64,000 nt of DNA, taken from positions 1 to 64,000 of the forward strand of contig LGRD01000001.1 in NCBI GenBank assembly GCA_001263235.1. The letters run 5' to 3'. The position numbers and the translations under genes were made by a program. The stretch is from Methylibium sp. NZG. GTDB lineage: Bacteria > Pseudomonadota > Gammaproteobacteria > Burkholderiales > Burkholderiaceae_C. Position 1 is the stretch's first letter. Each line of letters starts with the position of its first letter. The notes below the pieces were generated by a model, which saw nothing but the letters and a program-made list of their open reading frames with translations, did not search any database and was not told the origin of the DNA. This document shows positions 17,591 through 25,524 of the stretch, piece by piece.

Positions 17591-20500
17591 ATGACTTGCA
17601 AGCGACTCGCCGCCTTGTTGCTCTCCATTCTTACGGTCGGGCTCGCGGCCTGCGGCGGCGGGGGTGGGGATGCGCCGGCACCGGCGCCCGCGCCTGCGCC
17701 TGCGGCCAGCATCACCGCCCAGCCCACCGACCAGAGCGTCGTCGAAGGCAGCAGCGCCAGCTTCAGCGTGACCGCGGCCGCGGCCACCGGCTACCAGTGG
17801 CAGCGCAGCACCGACGGCGGCACCAGCTTCGCGCCGCTGGCCGGTGCCACCGCCAACACCTACTCGACGCCGGCCACGGCGCTGGCCGACAACGGGCAGC
17901 AGTTCCGCGTGGTGGTGTCGGGCGCCGGTGGCAACGCCACCAGCTCGGCGGCCACGCTGACCGTGACGGCCACCGCGGTGGCGCCGACCATCGGCGTGCA
18001 GCCGGCCGACCAGTCCGTCACCGAAGGGCAGAACGCGCAGTTCAGCGTCACCGCCAGCGGCACGGCGCTGGGCTACCAGTGGCAGCTCAGCACCGATGGC
18101 GGCGCCACGTTCAGCAACGCCACCGGGGCCAGCGCCACCACGGCCACGCTCACCCGCGCCGCGGTGGCGCTGGCAGACGACGGGCAGCGCTTCCGGGTGG
18201 TGGTGAGCAACACGCTCGGCACGCTCACCAGCAATTCGGCGATGCTGGTGGTGACGCCGGCACCCGTGGCGCCTGCGTTCAGCGCGCAGCCGGCCAGCAC
18301 CTCGGTGGTCGAAGGCCAGAGCGCCGGCTTCACGGTCGCCGCCACCGGCACGCCCGCGCCGACCCTGCAATGGCAAACCAGCACCAACAGCGGCGGCACC
18401 TGGGCCGACGTGGCCGGCGCCACCGCCGCCGCGTACAGCTTCGGCCCTACTGCACTGGCCGACAACGGTCGGCAGTTCCGCGCCGTGGCCACCAATGGCA
18501 CGGGCACGCTCGCCAGCAACGCCGCCACGCTCACCGTCACACCCGCTCCGGCCGCGCCGGGGTTCAGCACGCAGCCGGCCAGCGTGTCGGTGCTCGAGCG
18601 CCAGAACGCCGCGCTGACGGTGGCCGCCACCGGCACGCCCACGCCCACGCTGCAGTGGCAGCTCAGCACCGACGGCGGCACGACCTGGACCAACATCAAC
18701 GGCGCGACCGACGCGCGCCTGGACATCGTGCGGCCGGCGCTTGCCGACAACGGCCGCCGCTACCGCGCGCTGGCCAGCAACGCCAGCGGCTCGACCCCCA
18801 GCAATGCGGCCGTGCTGACGGTGGCGGCCGTGGTGCCGCGCTTCGCCTATGTGGCCGACGAAAGCGGCAGCAACATCTCCACCTACGCGCTCGACGCGGC
18901 CACGGGCCGTTTGAACCTGGTGGGCCGGGTCGCCACGTTTCCTTCGCCCCGCTCGGTCACGCTGGACCCCACGAGGCGCTACGCCTACGCGGTGGAGCCC
19001 CTGTTCAACTTCGTGCTGCAGTTCGCCGTGGGCGCCGACGGCCGGCTCACGCAGATGGTGCCCCACCTGGTTCCCACCGGCGCGGCGCCGCTGTCCATCT
19101 CCATCGACCCCTCGGGCCGCTACGCCTATGTCGCCAACTCGAACGGCAACTCGATCTCGCAGTACGTGATCGGTGCCAGCGGAGGCCTGACGCCGATGGC
19201 GAGCGCCACGGTCGCGGCGGGCACGAAGCCGAGTTCCGTCGTCATCGACGCCGCCGGTCGTTTTGCCTACGTGGCCAACGAGGACAGCAACAACGTCTCG
19301 CAGTACCGGCTCGGCGCGGACGGCGCGCTCACGCCGTTGGCGAGCGCGACGGTCGCGGCCGGCGCGGGCGCCCATGCCGTGGCGGTCGATCCGACGGGCC
19401 GCTATGCGTTTGTTGCCAACAAGCTCGCCGGCAGCGTCTCGCAGTACACGATCGGGGCCGGCGGCTCGCTGACCGCGATGTCGCCGGCCACGGTGGCGGC
19501 CGGTGCCGACCCGTTTGCACTCACCATCGATCCCGCGGGCGCGCGCCTGTACGTCGCCAACCGCGGCAGCAGCGACGTGTCGCAGTACGACATCGGCGCC
19601 GGGGGCGCGCTGGTGCCGATGGCCACCGCCACGGTCGCGGCTTTCGGAAACCCGAATGGCATCACGGTCGATCCGTCGGGGCTTTACGCCTATGTCGCCA
19701 CGGGCGGCAGCGGCCAGGTTCATCAATTCACCGTCGGTGCCGGTGGGGGCTTGGTCGCGATTGCCCCTTCCGCTGTGAATGCAGGATATGGACTCTCGTC
19801 CATCGCCATCAGCGGCGGCAGCGCAGCGCTGCAGGTCGTGCCCAAGTTTGCCTACGCCACCAACTCAGGCAGCAACGACGTCAGCCAGTACGCCATCGGC
19901 ACCGGCGGCTCGCTGACGCCGCTCGCGGTGGCCTCCGTCGCGGCAGGCACCAACGCCAATGACGTGGCCTTGGACCCGGCCGGCCGCTTTGCCTACGTGG
20001 CCAACTTCGACAGCAACAACATCTCGCAGTACACGGTCGGCGCCGATGGCGGGCTGACGCCGCTGGCCACGGCCACGGTGGCGTCTGCCAACAACCCCAT
20101 CGCCATTGCCATCCACCCGTCGGGGCGGTTTCTCTACACGGCCAGCTTCAATGCTGCCTCTGTCCTGCAATACACCATCGGCACCAACGGAGCACTCACG
20201 CCGCTGGGTAGCGTGGTGCCGACGGGTGGGAGCTTCCCGTACGCCATCACGATCGACCCGTCGGGCCGCTACGCCTACGTGGCCAACCGCGGCGCCGACA
20301 CGGTGTCGCAGTTCACCATCAACAACCAAGGCGAGATGACGCCGATGACGCCGGCCACGGTGACCGCTGGCACGAGCCCGCAATCGGTGACGGTGGACCT
20401 GTCGGGGCGCTACGCCTACGTCGCCAACGGGACGAGCGGCAATCTGTCGCAGTACCTGATCGGCGCCAATGGTGCGCTGACGCCGATGGCCGTGCCGACC

Positions 20501-20845
20501 GTGGCGTCGGGCGCCAACGCGTTCTCGGTGGCGATCGACCCGCGCGGCCGATACGCCTACGTGGCCAACCGCGATGGCCTCAACCCGGCGACGGTGACGC
20601 AGTACGCGCTCGGCGCTGGCGGCGAGCTGACCCCACTGACGCCCGCGTTCCTGACCACCGGCGGCTCGCCCAACGACGTCGCCATCGATCCTTCGGGCAA
20701 TTTCGTCTACATCACGAACACGTTCACCAGCAGCATCCTGCTCTACTCGATCAGCGCTGGTGGTGCGCTGGCGCCGCAGGCGCCAGCCTCGGTCGGCGCG
20801 GGCTCGTCGACCCGCAACATCGTCATCACGGGCGCGTACCAGTAG
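17591..20845 (+). CDS. Large surface lipoprotein: Ig-like repeats plus two seven-bladed YVTN-type propellers
   Basis: This 1084-residue protein has a lipoprotein signal with lipobox LAAC at about residues 18-21, then a glycine run and a proline/alanine linker. Four Ig-like repeats follow (about residues 37-410), each starting with a QPxxQSVxEG-like strand and containing a YQWQ or LQWQ tryptophan strand. From residue 416 there are fourteen roughly 48-residue blades with the pattern IDPSGRYAYVAN...SQY.IGA.G.LTP. By count these form two seven-bladed propellers (416-750 and 751-1084), the second starting with the same PKFAY/PRFAY entry strand. The lactonase/YVTN fold is known; the function here is not. 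The ATG at 17591 directly precedes the signal peptide. Confidence 0.82.
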   Translation: MTCKRLAALLLSILTVGLAACGGGGGDAPAPAPAPAPAASITAQPTDQSVVEGSSASFSVTAAAATGYQWQRSTDGGTSFAPLAGATANTYSTPATALADNGQQFRVVVSGAGGNATSSAATLTVTATAVAPTIGVQPADQSVTEGQNAQFSVTASGTALGYQWQLSTDGGATFSNATGASATTATLTRAAVALADDGQRFRVVVSNTLGTLTSNSAMLVVTPAPVAPAFSAQPASTSVVEGQSAGFTVAATGTPAPTLQWQTSTNSGGTWADVAGATAAAYSFGPTALADNGRQFRAVATNGTGTLASNAATLTVTPAPAAPGFSTQPASVSVLERQNAALTVAATGTPTPTLQWQLSTDGGTTWTNINGATDARLDIVRPALADNGRRYRALASNASGSTPSNAAVLTVAAVVPRFAYVADESGSNISTYALDAATGRLNLVGRVATFPSPRSVTLDPTRRYAYAVEPLFNFVLQFAVGADGRLTQMVPHLVPTGAAPLSISIDPSGRYAYVANSNGNSISQYVIGASGGLTPMASATVAAGTKPSSVVIDAAGRFAYVANEDSNNVSQYRLGADGALTPLASATVAAGAGAHAVAVDPTGRYAFVANKLAGSVSQYTIGAGGSLTAMSPATVAAGADPFALTIDPAGARLYVANRGSSDVSQYDIGAGGALVPMATATVAAFGNPNGITVDPSGLYAYVATGGSGQVHQFTVGAGGGLVAIAPSAVNAGYGLSSIAISGGSAALQVVPKFAYATNSGSNDVSQYAIGTGGSLTPLAVASVAAGTNANDVALDPAGRFAYVANFDSNNISQYTVGADGGLTPLATATVASANNPIAIAIHPSGRFLYTASFNAASVLQYTIGTNGALTPLGSVVPTGGSFPYAITIDPSGRYAYVANRGADTVSQFTINNQGEMTPMTPATVTAGTSPQSVTVDLSGRYAYVANGTSGNLSQYLIGANGALTPMAVPTVASGANAFSVAIDPRGRYAYVANRDGLNPATVTQYALGAGGELTPLTPAFLTTGGSPNDVAIDPSGNFVYITNTFTSSILLYSISAGGALAPQAPASVGAGSSTRNIVITGAYQ

Positions 20846-20871
20846 CCCGGTTCACTGCACAAGGAGACACC

Positions 20872-21864
20872 ATGTTCAAAGCCCTGCTGGTCGAAAAGGA
20901 CGACGCCGGTTACCGCGCGAGCGTGAAAGACATAGCCGACGCGCAACTGCCCGAAGTCGCCGAAGGCGCGGTGACGGTGCGCATCGACTACTCCACCATC
21001 AACTACAAGGACGGCCTGGCGATCACCGGCAAGTCGCCGGTGGTGCGCAAGTTCCCGCTGGTGGCCGGCATCGACTTCGCGGGCGTCGTCGAAACCAGCC
21101 ACCACGCCGCGTGGAGCCCCGGCGACAAGGTGGTGCTCAACGGCTGGGGCGTCGGCGAAAGCCACTCCGGCGGCCTGGCGCAGCGCGCGCGCGTGAAGGG
21201 CGATTGGCTGGTGGCGTTGCCCGACGGCTTGAGCACGCGCCAGGCCATGGCCATCGGCACGGCCGGCTACACCGCGATGCTGAGCGTGCTGGCGCTCGAA
21301 GGCCACGGCCTCACACCAGCGTCGGGCGATGTGCTCGTGACCGGTGCGAACGGCGGCGTGGGCAGCGTGGCGATTGCGCTGCTGTCCAGGCTCGGCTATC
21401 GCGTCGTCGCCTCCACCGGCCGGCCGGAAGCCGCCGACGCGCTGAAGCAACTCGGCGCCGCCGAAGTGATCGCACGCGACGAGCTCAGCGCACCGGGCAA
21501 ACCGCTCGCCAAGGAGCGCTGGGCCGGCGTGGTCGACGCCGTGGGCAGCCACACGCTGGCCAACGCCTGTGCCGCCACCAAGCTGCGCGGCGCGGTGGCC
21601 GCCTGCGGGCTGGCGCAGGGCATGGACTTCCCGGCGTCAGTGGCGCCGTTCATCCTGCGCGGCATCACGCTCTACGGCATCGACAGCGTGATGGCGCCAC
21701 TGGCCCTGCGCCGCCGCGCGTGGGAGCGGCTGGCGCGCGATCTGGACGCAGCCAAGCTGGAGGCGATGACGCGCGAGATCGGGCTGGCCGACGCCGTTGC
21801 TGCCGGCAGTGACATCCTGGCGGGCAAGGTCGCAGGGCGGCTGGTGGTGAATGTGAATGCGTGA
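20872..21864 (+). CDS. acuI: Acrylyl-CoA reductase AcuI/YhdH-type MDR oxidoreductase
   Basis: This 330-residue zinc-free medium-chain reductase has the YhdH/AcuI signatures YSTINYKDGLAITG, VAGIDFAGVVE, GTAGYTAMLS and the NADPH-binding GANGGVGS. Known members reduce acryloyl-CoA to propionyl-CoA with NADPH. It has a strong AAGGAG ribosome binding site before the ATG at 20872. The neighbourhood gives no further hint of the substrate, so the general name quinone-oxidoreductase-like is a fair alternative. Confidence 0.85.
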   Translation: MFKALLVEKDDAGYRASVKDIADAQLPEVAEGAVTVRIDYSTINYKDGLAITGKSPVVRKFPLVAGIDFAGVVETSHHAAWSPGDKVVLNGWGVGESHSGGLAQRARVKGDWLVALPDGLSTRQAMAIGTAGYTAMLSVLALEGHGLTPASGDVLVTGANGGVGSVAIALLSRLGYRVVASTGRPEAADALKQLGAAEVIARDELSAPGKPLAKERWAGVVDAVGSHTLANACAATKLRGAVAACGLAQGMDFPASVAPFILRGITLYGIDSVMAPLALRRRAWERLARDLDAAKLEAMTREIGLADAVAAGSDILAGKVAGRLVVNVNA

Positions 21865-21922
21865 CCGACGCAGCGCCGGCAAGCCGAGCAGGCGCTGAGC
21901 CGCGCTCCGCCGAGCTCGCCGG

Positions 21923-22573
21923 CTACTTCGGTGCGGCTTCTTTGGGCATCGGCGCCGATGCCGCTGCGGGCAGCGGAGGCGCGCTCAAGCCTTGGGCCTG
22001 GATCGTCGCCACGCGCGCATTCATGTGCGGCACCTCGAATCTGATCAGGTCCATGGCCTTGTTGAACCGCTCGTCCTTCATGCGCACGTAGGTGTCGCGG
22101 TCCTTGATCCAGCCGTTCATGTAGTCGACGCACAGCGAGAACGCGCTGTCGCGCAGGATCTGCAAACCCTGCGTGCGCGCCATCAGCGGCGCGATGGCGG
22201 TGGCGACGCGGTCGTCGATGCCGCCGGCCAGCCGGGCAGGGCCGCCGGTGACCGGCGCGCTCAACTCAAGCTGCGCGGCCAGCGCCTTGGCGAAGGTCTC
22301 GCCCACATCGGGCGGCGGCTCGGCGCAGATCACGAGCTCGGAGTTGCCTTGCTCGTCCTTGCGGTGCGACATCAGCGCGAGGCGGCGGCTGGCCGTGGTG
22401 CTCAACACGCTGTCCTTGCTCAACCAGCGGTGGGCAAAGTCCTGGATCACCGGGTTCGTCGTGCGCGAGGCCAGCAGCGTCGTGCCGCAGCCTTGCATCG
22501 AAAACGCAAGCGTCAGCAGTGCCAGGGTGCGGCAAGTCGATGGCAGTTTCACGTCGGCCTCCATGCGGTGCAA
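21923..22573 (-). CDS. Putative lipoprotein of unknown function
   Basis: This 216-residue protein has a signal peptide with a lipobox-like SMQGC near residue 29, followed by a mature region of about 185 residues rich in helix-forming residues, and a proline/alanine tail. No family was recognised. Two in-frame ATG codons, at 22573 and 22564, are possible. It is convergent with acuI and divergent from the TTC38-like gene. Confidence 0.6.
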   Translation of the reverse strand: MHRMEADVKLPSTCRTLALLTLAFSMQGCGTTLLASRTTNPVIQDFAHRWLSKDSVLSTTASRRLALMSHRKDEQGNSELVICAEPPPDVGETFAKALAAQLELSAPVTGGPARLAGGIDDRVATAIAPLMARTQGLQILRDSAFSLCVDYMNGWIKDRDTYVRMKDERFNKAMDLIRFEVPHMNARVATIQAQGLSAPPLPAAASAPMPKEAAPK

Positions 22574-22684
22574 GCGGGCATTGGAAGATAGGCGCCCGGC
22601 ATCGAGCCGTCATCCTCTGCTTTGGTGAGGCACTGCGTTTGACGTACGCTTGCGCGGACTCTGCGGACTCTGCGGACACTCGAC

Positions 22685-24016
22685 ATGAATCTCATCGACT
22701 CCACCAGCCACCGCGTCTCGGGCGCAAACGCACACAGCCTCGCGCTGTTCGAGCAAGCCTCGCGCGAACTGCTGTGCCTGGTCGACGACCCCGTCGCTAG
22801 CGTCAACGCCGCCCTCGCGGCCAGCCCACAGATGACGATGGCGCACGTGCTGAAGGCCTGGATGCACCTGCTGGCCACCGAGCCCAAGTTGGTGCCGGTG
22901 GCGGTGGCTTGTCTCGACGCGGCCGACGCGCTCGACGCCGACGACCGCGAGCGCGCCCACATCAGCGCCGCCCGCGCGCTCGCACAAGGCCGCTGGCACG
23001 AGGCCGGCCTGCGGCTCGAAGACCTCAGCGCGCGCTGGCCGCTCGATGCGCTCGCGCTGCAGGCCGGCCACCAGATCGACTTCTTTCGAGGCGACTCGCG
23101 CATGCTGCGCGACCGCATCGCTCGCGCGCTGCCGGCGTGGGATTCGAGCGTGCCGGGCTGGCACGCGGTGCTGGGCATGCACGCCTTCGGTTTGGAGGAA
23201 ACCAGCGACTACGCCGCGGCGCAATCGCAGGGTGAGCGCGCTGTGGCGCTGCAACCGCGCGACAGCTGGGCCTGGCACGCGGTGGCGCATGTGCACGAGA
23301 TGCGCAATGCGGTGGGCGACGGCATCGCCTGGCTGGCGCCGAACCGCGCGGTGTGGTCTCGTGGCAGCCTGCTGGCCACGCACAACAGCTGGCACCTCGC
23401 GCTGTTCTACCTGGAGCAGGGCGACCACGACGCCGTGCTGCGCCTGTACGACGAGGCCATCGGCGGCACCGGATCAAGCGTGGTGCTGGACCTCGTGGAC
23501 GCCAGCGCGATGCTGTGGCGCTTGCACTTGTGCGGCGTGGCGGTCGGTGACCGCTTCCAAGCCCTCGCCGACCGCTGGACCACCGCGTGGGCGCAGGCCG
23601 GCGGCCCCGGCCACTACGCCTTCAACGACCTGCACGCGATGATCGCCTTCGTCGGTGCCGACCGCGCGCCACTGCAGCAGCAGGTGATCGACGCTCAGGC
23701 GGCTGCGCTGGACAGCGGCCTCGACAACGCCGGCTTCACGCGCGACGTGGGGCAGGCCGCCACCTCGGCCATCCAGGCCTTCGGCCGCGGCGACCACGCG
23801 CGCGCGGTGAATCTGCTGCGTGGCGTGCGCAGCGTGGCGCACCGGTTCGGCGGCAGCCATGCGCAGCGCGACCTGCTGGACCTGACGCTGATCGAAGCCG
23901 CTGCACGCTCGGGCGAAAAGCCGCTGACCGCGGCACTGGCCGCAGAGCGGCTGGCGATGAGGCCGCGCAGTCCGCTGGCGCAGCAGTTGGCGGCCAGGTG
24001 CAGCGTGGTGGCGTGA
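22685..24016 (+). CDS. Tetratricopeptide-repeat protein of the TTC38 type
   Basis: This 443-residue protein is built of helical pairs, with segments such as SWAWHAVAHVHEMRN and NSWHLALFYLEQGDHDAVLRLYDE that are characteristic of TTC38-like proteins in bacteria and eukaryotes. It has no signal peptide. The biochemical role of the family is unknown. It is transcribed alone and followed by a pair of inverted palindromic repeats that separate it from a convergent TerB gene. Confidence 0.78.
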   Translation: MNLIDSTSHRVSGANAHSLALFEQASRELLCLVDDPVASVNAALAASPQMTMAHVLKAWMHLLATEPKLVPVAVACLDAADALDADDRERAHISAARALAQGRWHEAGLRLEDLSARWPLDALALQAGHQIDFFRGDSRMLRDRIARALPAWDSSVPGWHAVLGMHAFGLEETSDYAAAQSQGERAVALQPRDSWAWHAVAHVHEMRNAVGDGIAWLAPNRAVWSRGSLLATHNSWHLALFYLEQGDHDAVLRLYDEAIGGTGSSVVLDLVDASAMLWRLHLCGVAVGDRFQALADRWTTAWAQAGGPGHYAFNDLHAMIAFVGADRAPLQQQVIDAQAAALDSGLDNAGFTRDVGQAATSAIQAFGRGDHARAVNLLRGVRSVAHRFGGSHAQRDLLDLTLIEAAARSGEKPLTAALAAERLAMRPRSPLAQQLAARCSVVA

Positions 24017-24024
24017 AGCGGGTT

Positions 24025-24133
24025 GCTCCCTCCCCCCTTTGGGGAGAGGGTTGGGGTGAGGGGCGCGCGCGGGCATGGGGAGGCGTTGGCCCTCGGCCCT
24101 CACCCCCGCCCTCTCCCAGAGGGAGAGGGAGCC
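24025..24133. repeat. Pair of inverted REP-like palindromes (CTCCCTC...GAGGG family)
   Basis: Two units face each other at about 24025-24063 and 24095-24133. Each is itself a palindrome of the form CTCCCTCTCCC, short loop, GGGAGAGGG, followed by a TGGGGTGAGGG tail. Single units of the same family are at 28741, 37100 and 43423. Lying between convergent genes, this pair could act as a bidirectional terminator. Confidence 0.85.
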
Positions 24134-24139
24134 AAGCCC

Positions 24140-24607
24140 TCAGGTCGAGTCCAACGCCGCCAGCGCCCGCATCCGCGCATGCACATACGCGCCCTGCGGC
24201 ACGTGCAGCAGGTCGGCAATGCGCCACAGCACGTGGCGTTCATGGTCGCTCAGGTGGCCGTCGGCCAGGGCCACACGCCACATGTGTTCGACCATGCGCA
24301 GCTTCTGCGGCATGTCGAAGCGGTCGTTGATGCGTGAGGTGAAGCTGAACAGGTCGGTCGCCTGCCCGGCGGCGGCTTCGGCCAGTTCGGCCAGGCGCTG
24401 GGCCTCGTCGTCGGCGAGTTCGAACTTGTCGCGCAGCGCGGCCAGCACCGCCTCGCGTTCGCCGGCATGAAAGCTGGTGTCGGCGCGCATCACCTCGACC
24501 AGCATCACCGCGGTGGCGAGTTGCAGCAGGTGCTCAGCACTCTGCGGGCTGGCCTGCGGCGCGGGGGCGACGAGGCTGTCGAACAGATCCTTCAGCGACT
24601 TGAGCAT
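24140..24607 (-). CDS. TerB-like domain protein
   Basis: This 155-residue helical protein has the TerB pattern: VMLVEVMRADTSFHAGERE in the first half and VALADGHLSDHERHVLWRIADLL in the second, the paired acidic loops of the fold. The family is named after tellurite resistance, but stand-alone members have no settled function. It is not close in sequence to the TerB-like gene at 7018. It ends six bases from the inverted REP pair. Confidence 0.8.
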   Translation of the reverse strand: MLKSLKDLFDSLVAPAPQASPQSAEHLLQLATAVMLVEVMRADTSFHAGEREAVLAALRDKFELADDEAQRLAELAEAAAGQATDLFSFTSRINDRFDMPQKLRMVEHMWRVALADGHLSDHERHVLWRIADLLHVPQGAYVHARMRALAALDST

Positions 24608-24682
24608 GGGTTCATCATGGCATGGCGCGCATCGCCCCGCTTGATGTGGGACGGTGGGCCGGGCCGGTGGCGCAGGCGCACG

Positions 24683-25408
24683 CTACGCCATCGCAATGTC
24701 GCCCGATTGGATGCGCCTGACGCCCTTGGCCGCCATCTGCTTCCACGCCGCGGCGACCGAGCCGTTCAGGTCGATGCCGCGCGTGGCGTCTTCGATCACG
24801 TAGGCCTCGAAGCCGGCCTTGCGCGCGTCCATCGCTGTCCACGCGACGCAGAAGTCGGTGGCGAGACCCGTGACGAACACGGTCTTGATGCCGCGTGCTT
24901 TCAGGTAGCCGGCCAGGCCGGTGGTGGTCTTGCGATCGGCTTCTTCGAAGGCGGAGTAGCTGTCCACGCCTTTGCGAAAACCCTTGCGGATGATGAGCTG
25001 CGCGGTCGGCAGCTTCAGGTCCTTGTGCAACGCGGCGTCGTCGGTGCCTTGCACGCAGTGGTCGGGCCACAGCACTTGCATGCCGTACTTCAGTGTCGTC
25101 GTTTCGAACGGCTTCTTGCCCGGGTAGGTGGTGGCAAACGACGCGTGGCCGGGGGTGTGCCAGTCCTGCGTGATGACGATGTTCTCGAACGCGGCCGAGA
25201 TCTTGTTGATGACGGGCACCACCTCTTCGCCCTTGGCCACGGGCAGCGTGCCGCCGGTGACGAAGCAGTTCTGCACGTCGACCACGATCAGCGCGCTGTT
25301 GGCGGCGGGCTTGACCTTGCCCGCCGCCAGTGCGGGCAGCGGCAAAGCGGCGCTGAGGCCGACCAGCGTGAGGGAGTTCAGAAAGCTTCTGCGGTCTTGC
25401 GGTTTCAT
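24683..25408 (-). CDS. pncA: Nicotinamidase (isochorismatase-like hydrolase) with Tat signal
   Basis: This 241-residue protein hydrolyses nicotinamide to nicotinate and ammonia by family. The catalytic triad is Asp44 (VVDVQN), Lys142 (IIRKGF) and Cys187 (TDFCVAW); metal ligands are Asp82 and His84 (QDWH) and His117 (WPDHCVQGT). The VDSYSAF stretch is typical of true nicotinamidases. The N-terminus reads DRRSFLNSL followed by a hydrophobic segment ending ALAAG, a Tat-type signal, so the enzyme is probably periplasmic, which is unusual. The ATG at 25408 has an AAGGAG site; the longer frame is not needed. It lies downstream of the molybdenum hydroxylase on the same strand. Confidence 0.9.
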   Translation of the reverse strand: MKPQDRRSFLNSLTLVGLSAALPLPALAAGKVKPAANSALIVVDVQNCFVTGGTLPVAKGEEVVPVINKISAAFENIVITQDWHTPGHASFATTYPGKKPFETTTLKYGMQVLWPDHCVQGTDDAALHKDLKLPTAQLIIRKGFRKGVDSYSAFEEADRKTTTGLAGYLKARGIKTVFVTGLATDFCVAWTAMDARKAGFEAYVIEDATRGIDLNGSVAAAWKQMAAKGVRRIQSGDIAMA

Positions 25409-25524
25409 CGGAACAGCTCCTTCTGCGTTGGGGAGGTTGTCTTGTGGTGGGGCTCGATCTGCTCGCGGGCTCGGCAGCCGGATCGACACAGAGCCAAAGC
25501 AAACGGCGGGCCCGCGATTTCAGT

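Noticed and set aside
16987-19962. Long plus-strand frame overlapping the propeller lipoprotein in another phase
   Set aside because: The correct phase has a lipobox, Ig-like domains and regular blades; this phase is Arg/Gly-rich without structure.
18840-20840. Regularly spaced DNA repeats resembling an array
   Set aside because: They are the codons of the propeller blades, about 145 bases apart and divergent; no CRISPR-type repeat or spacer pattern exists.
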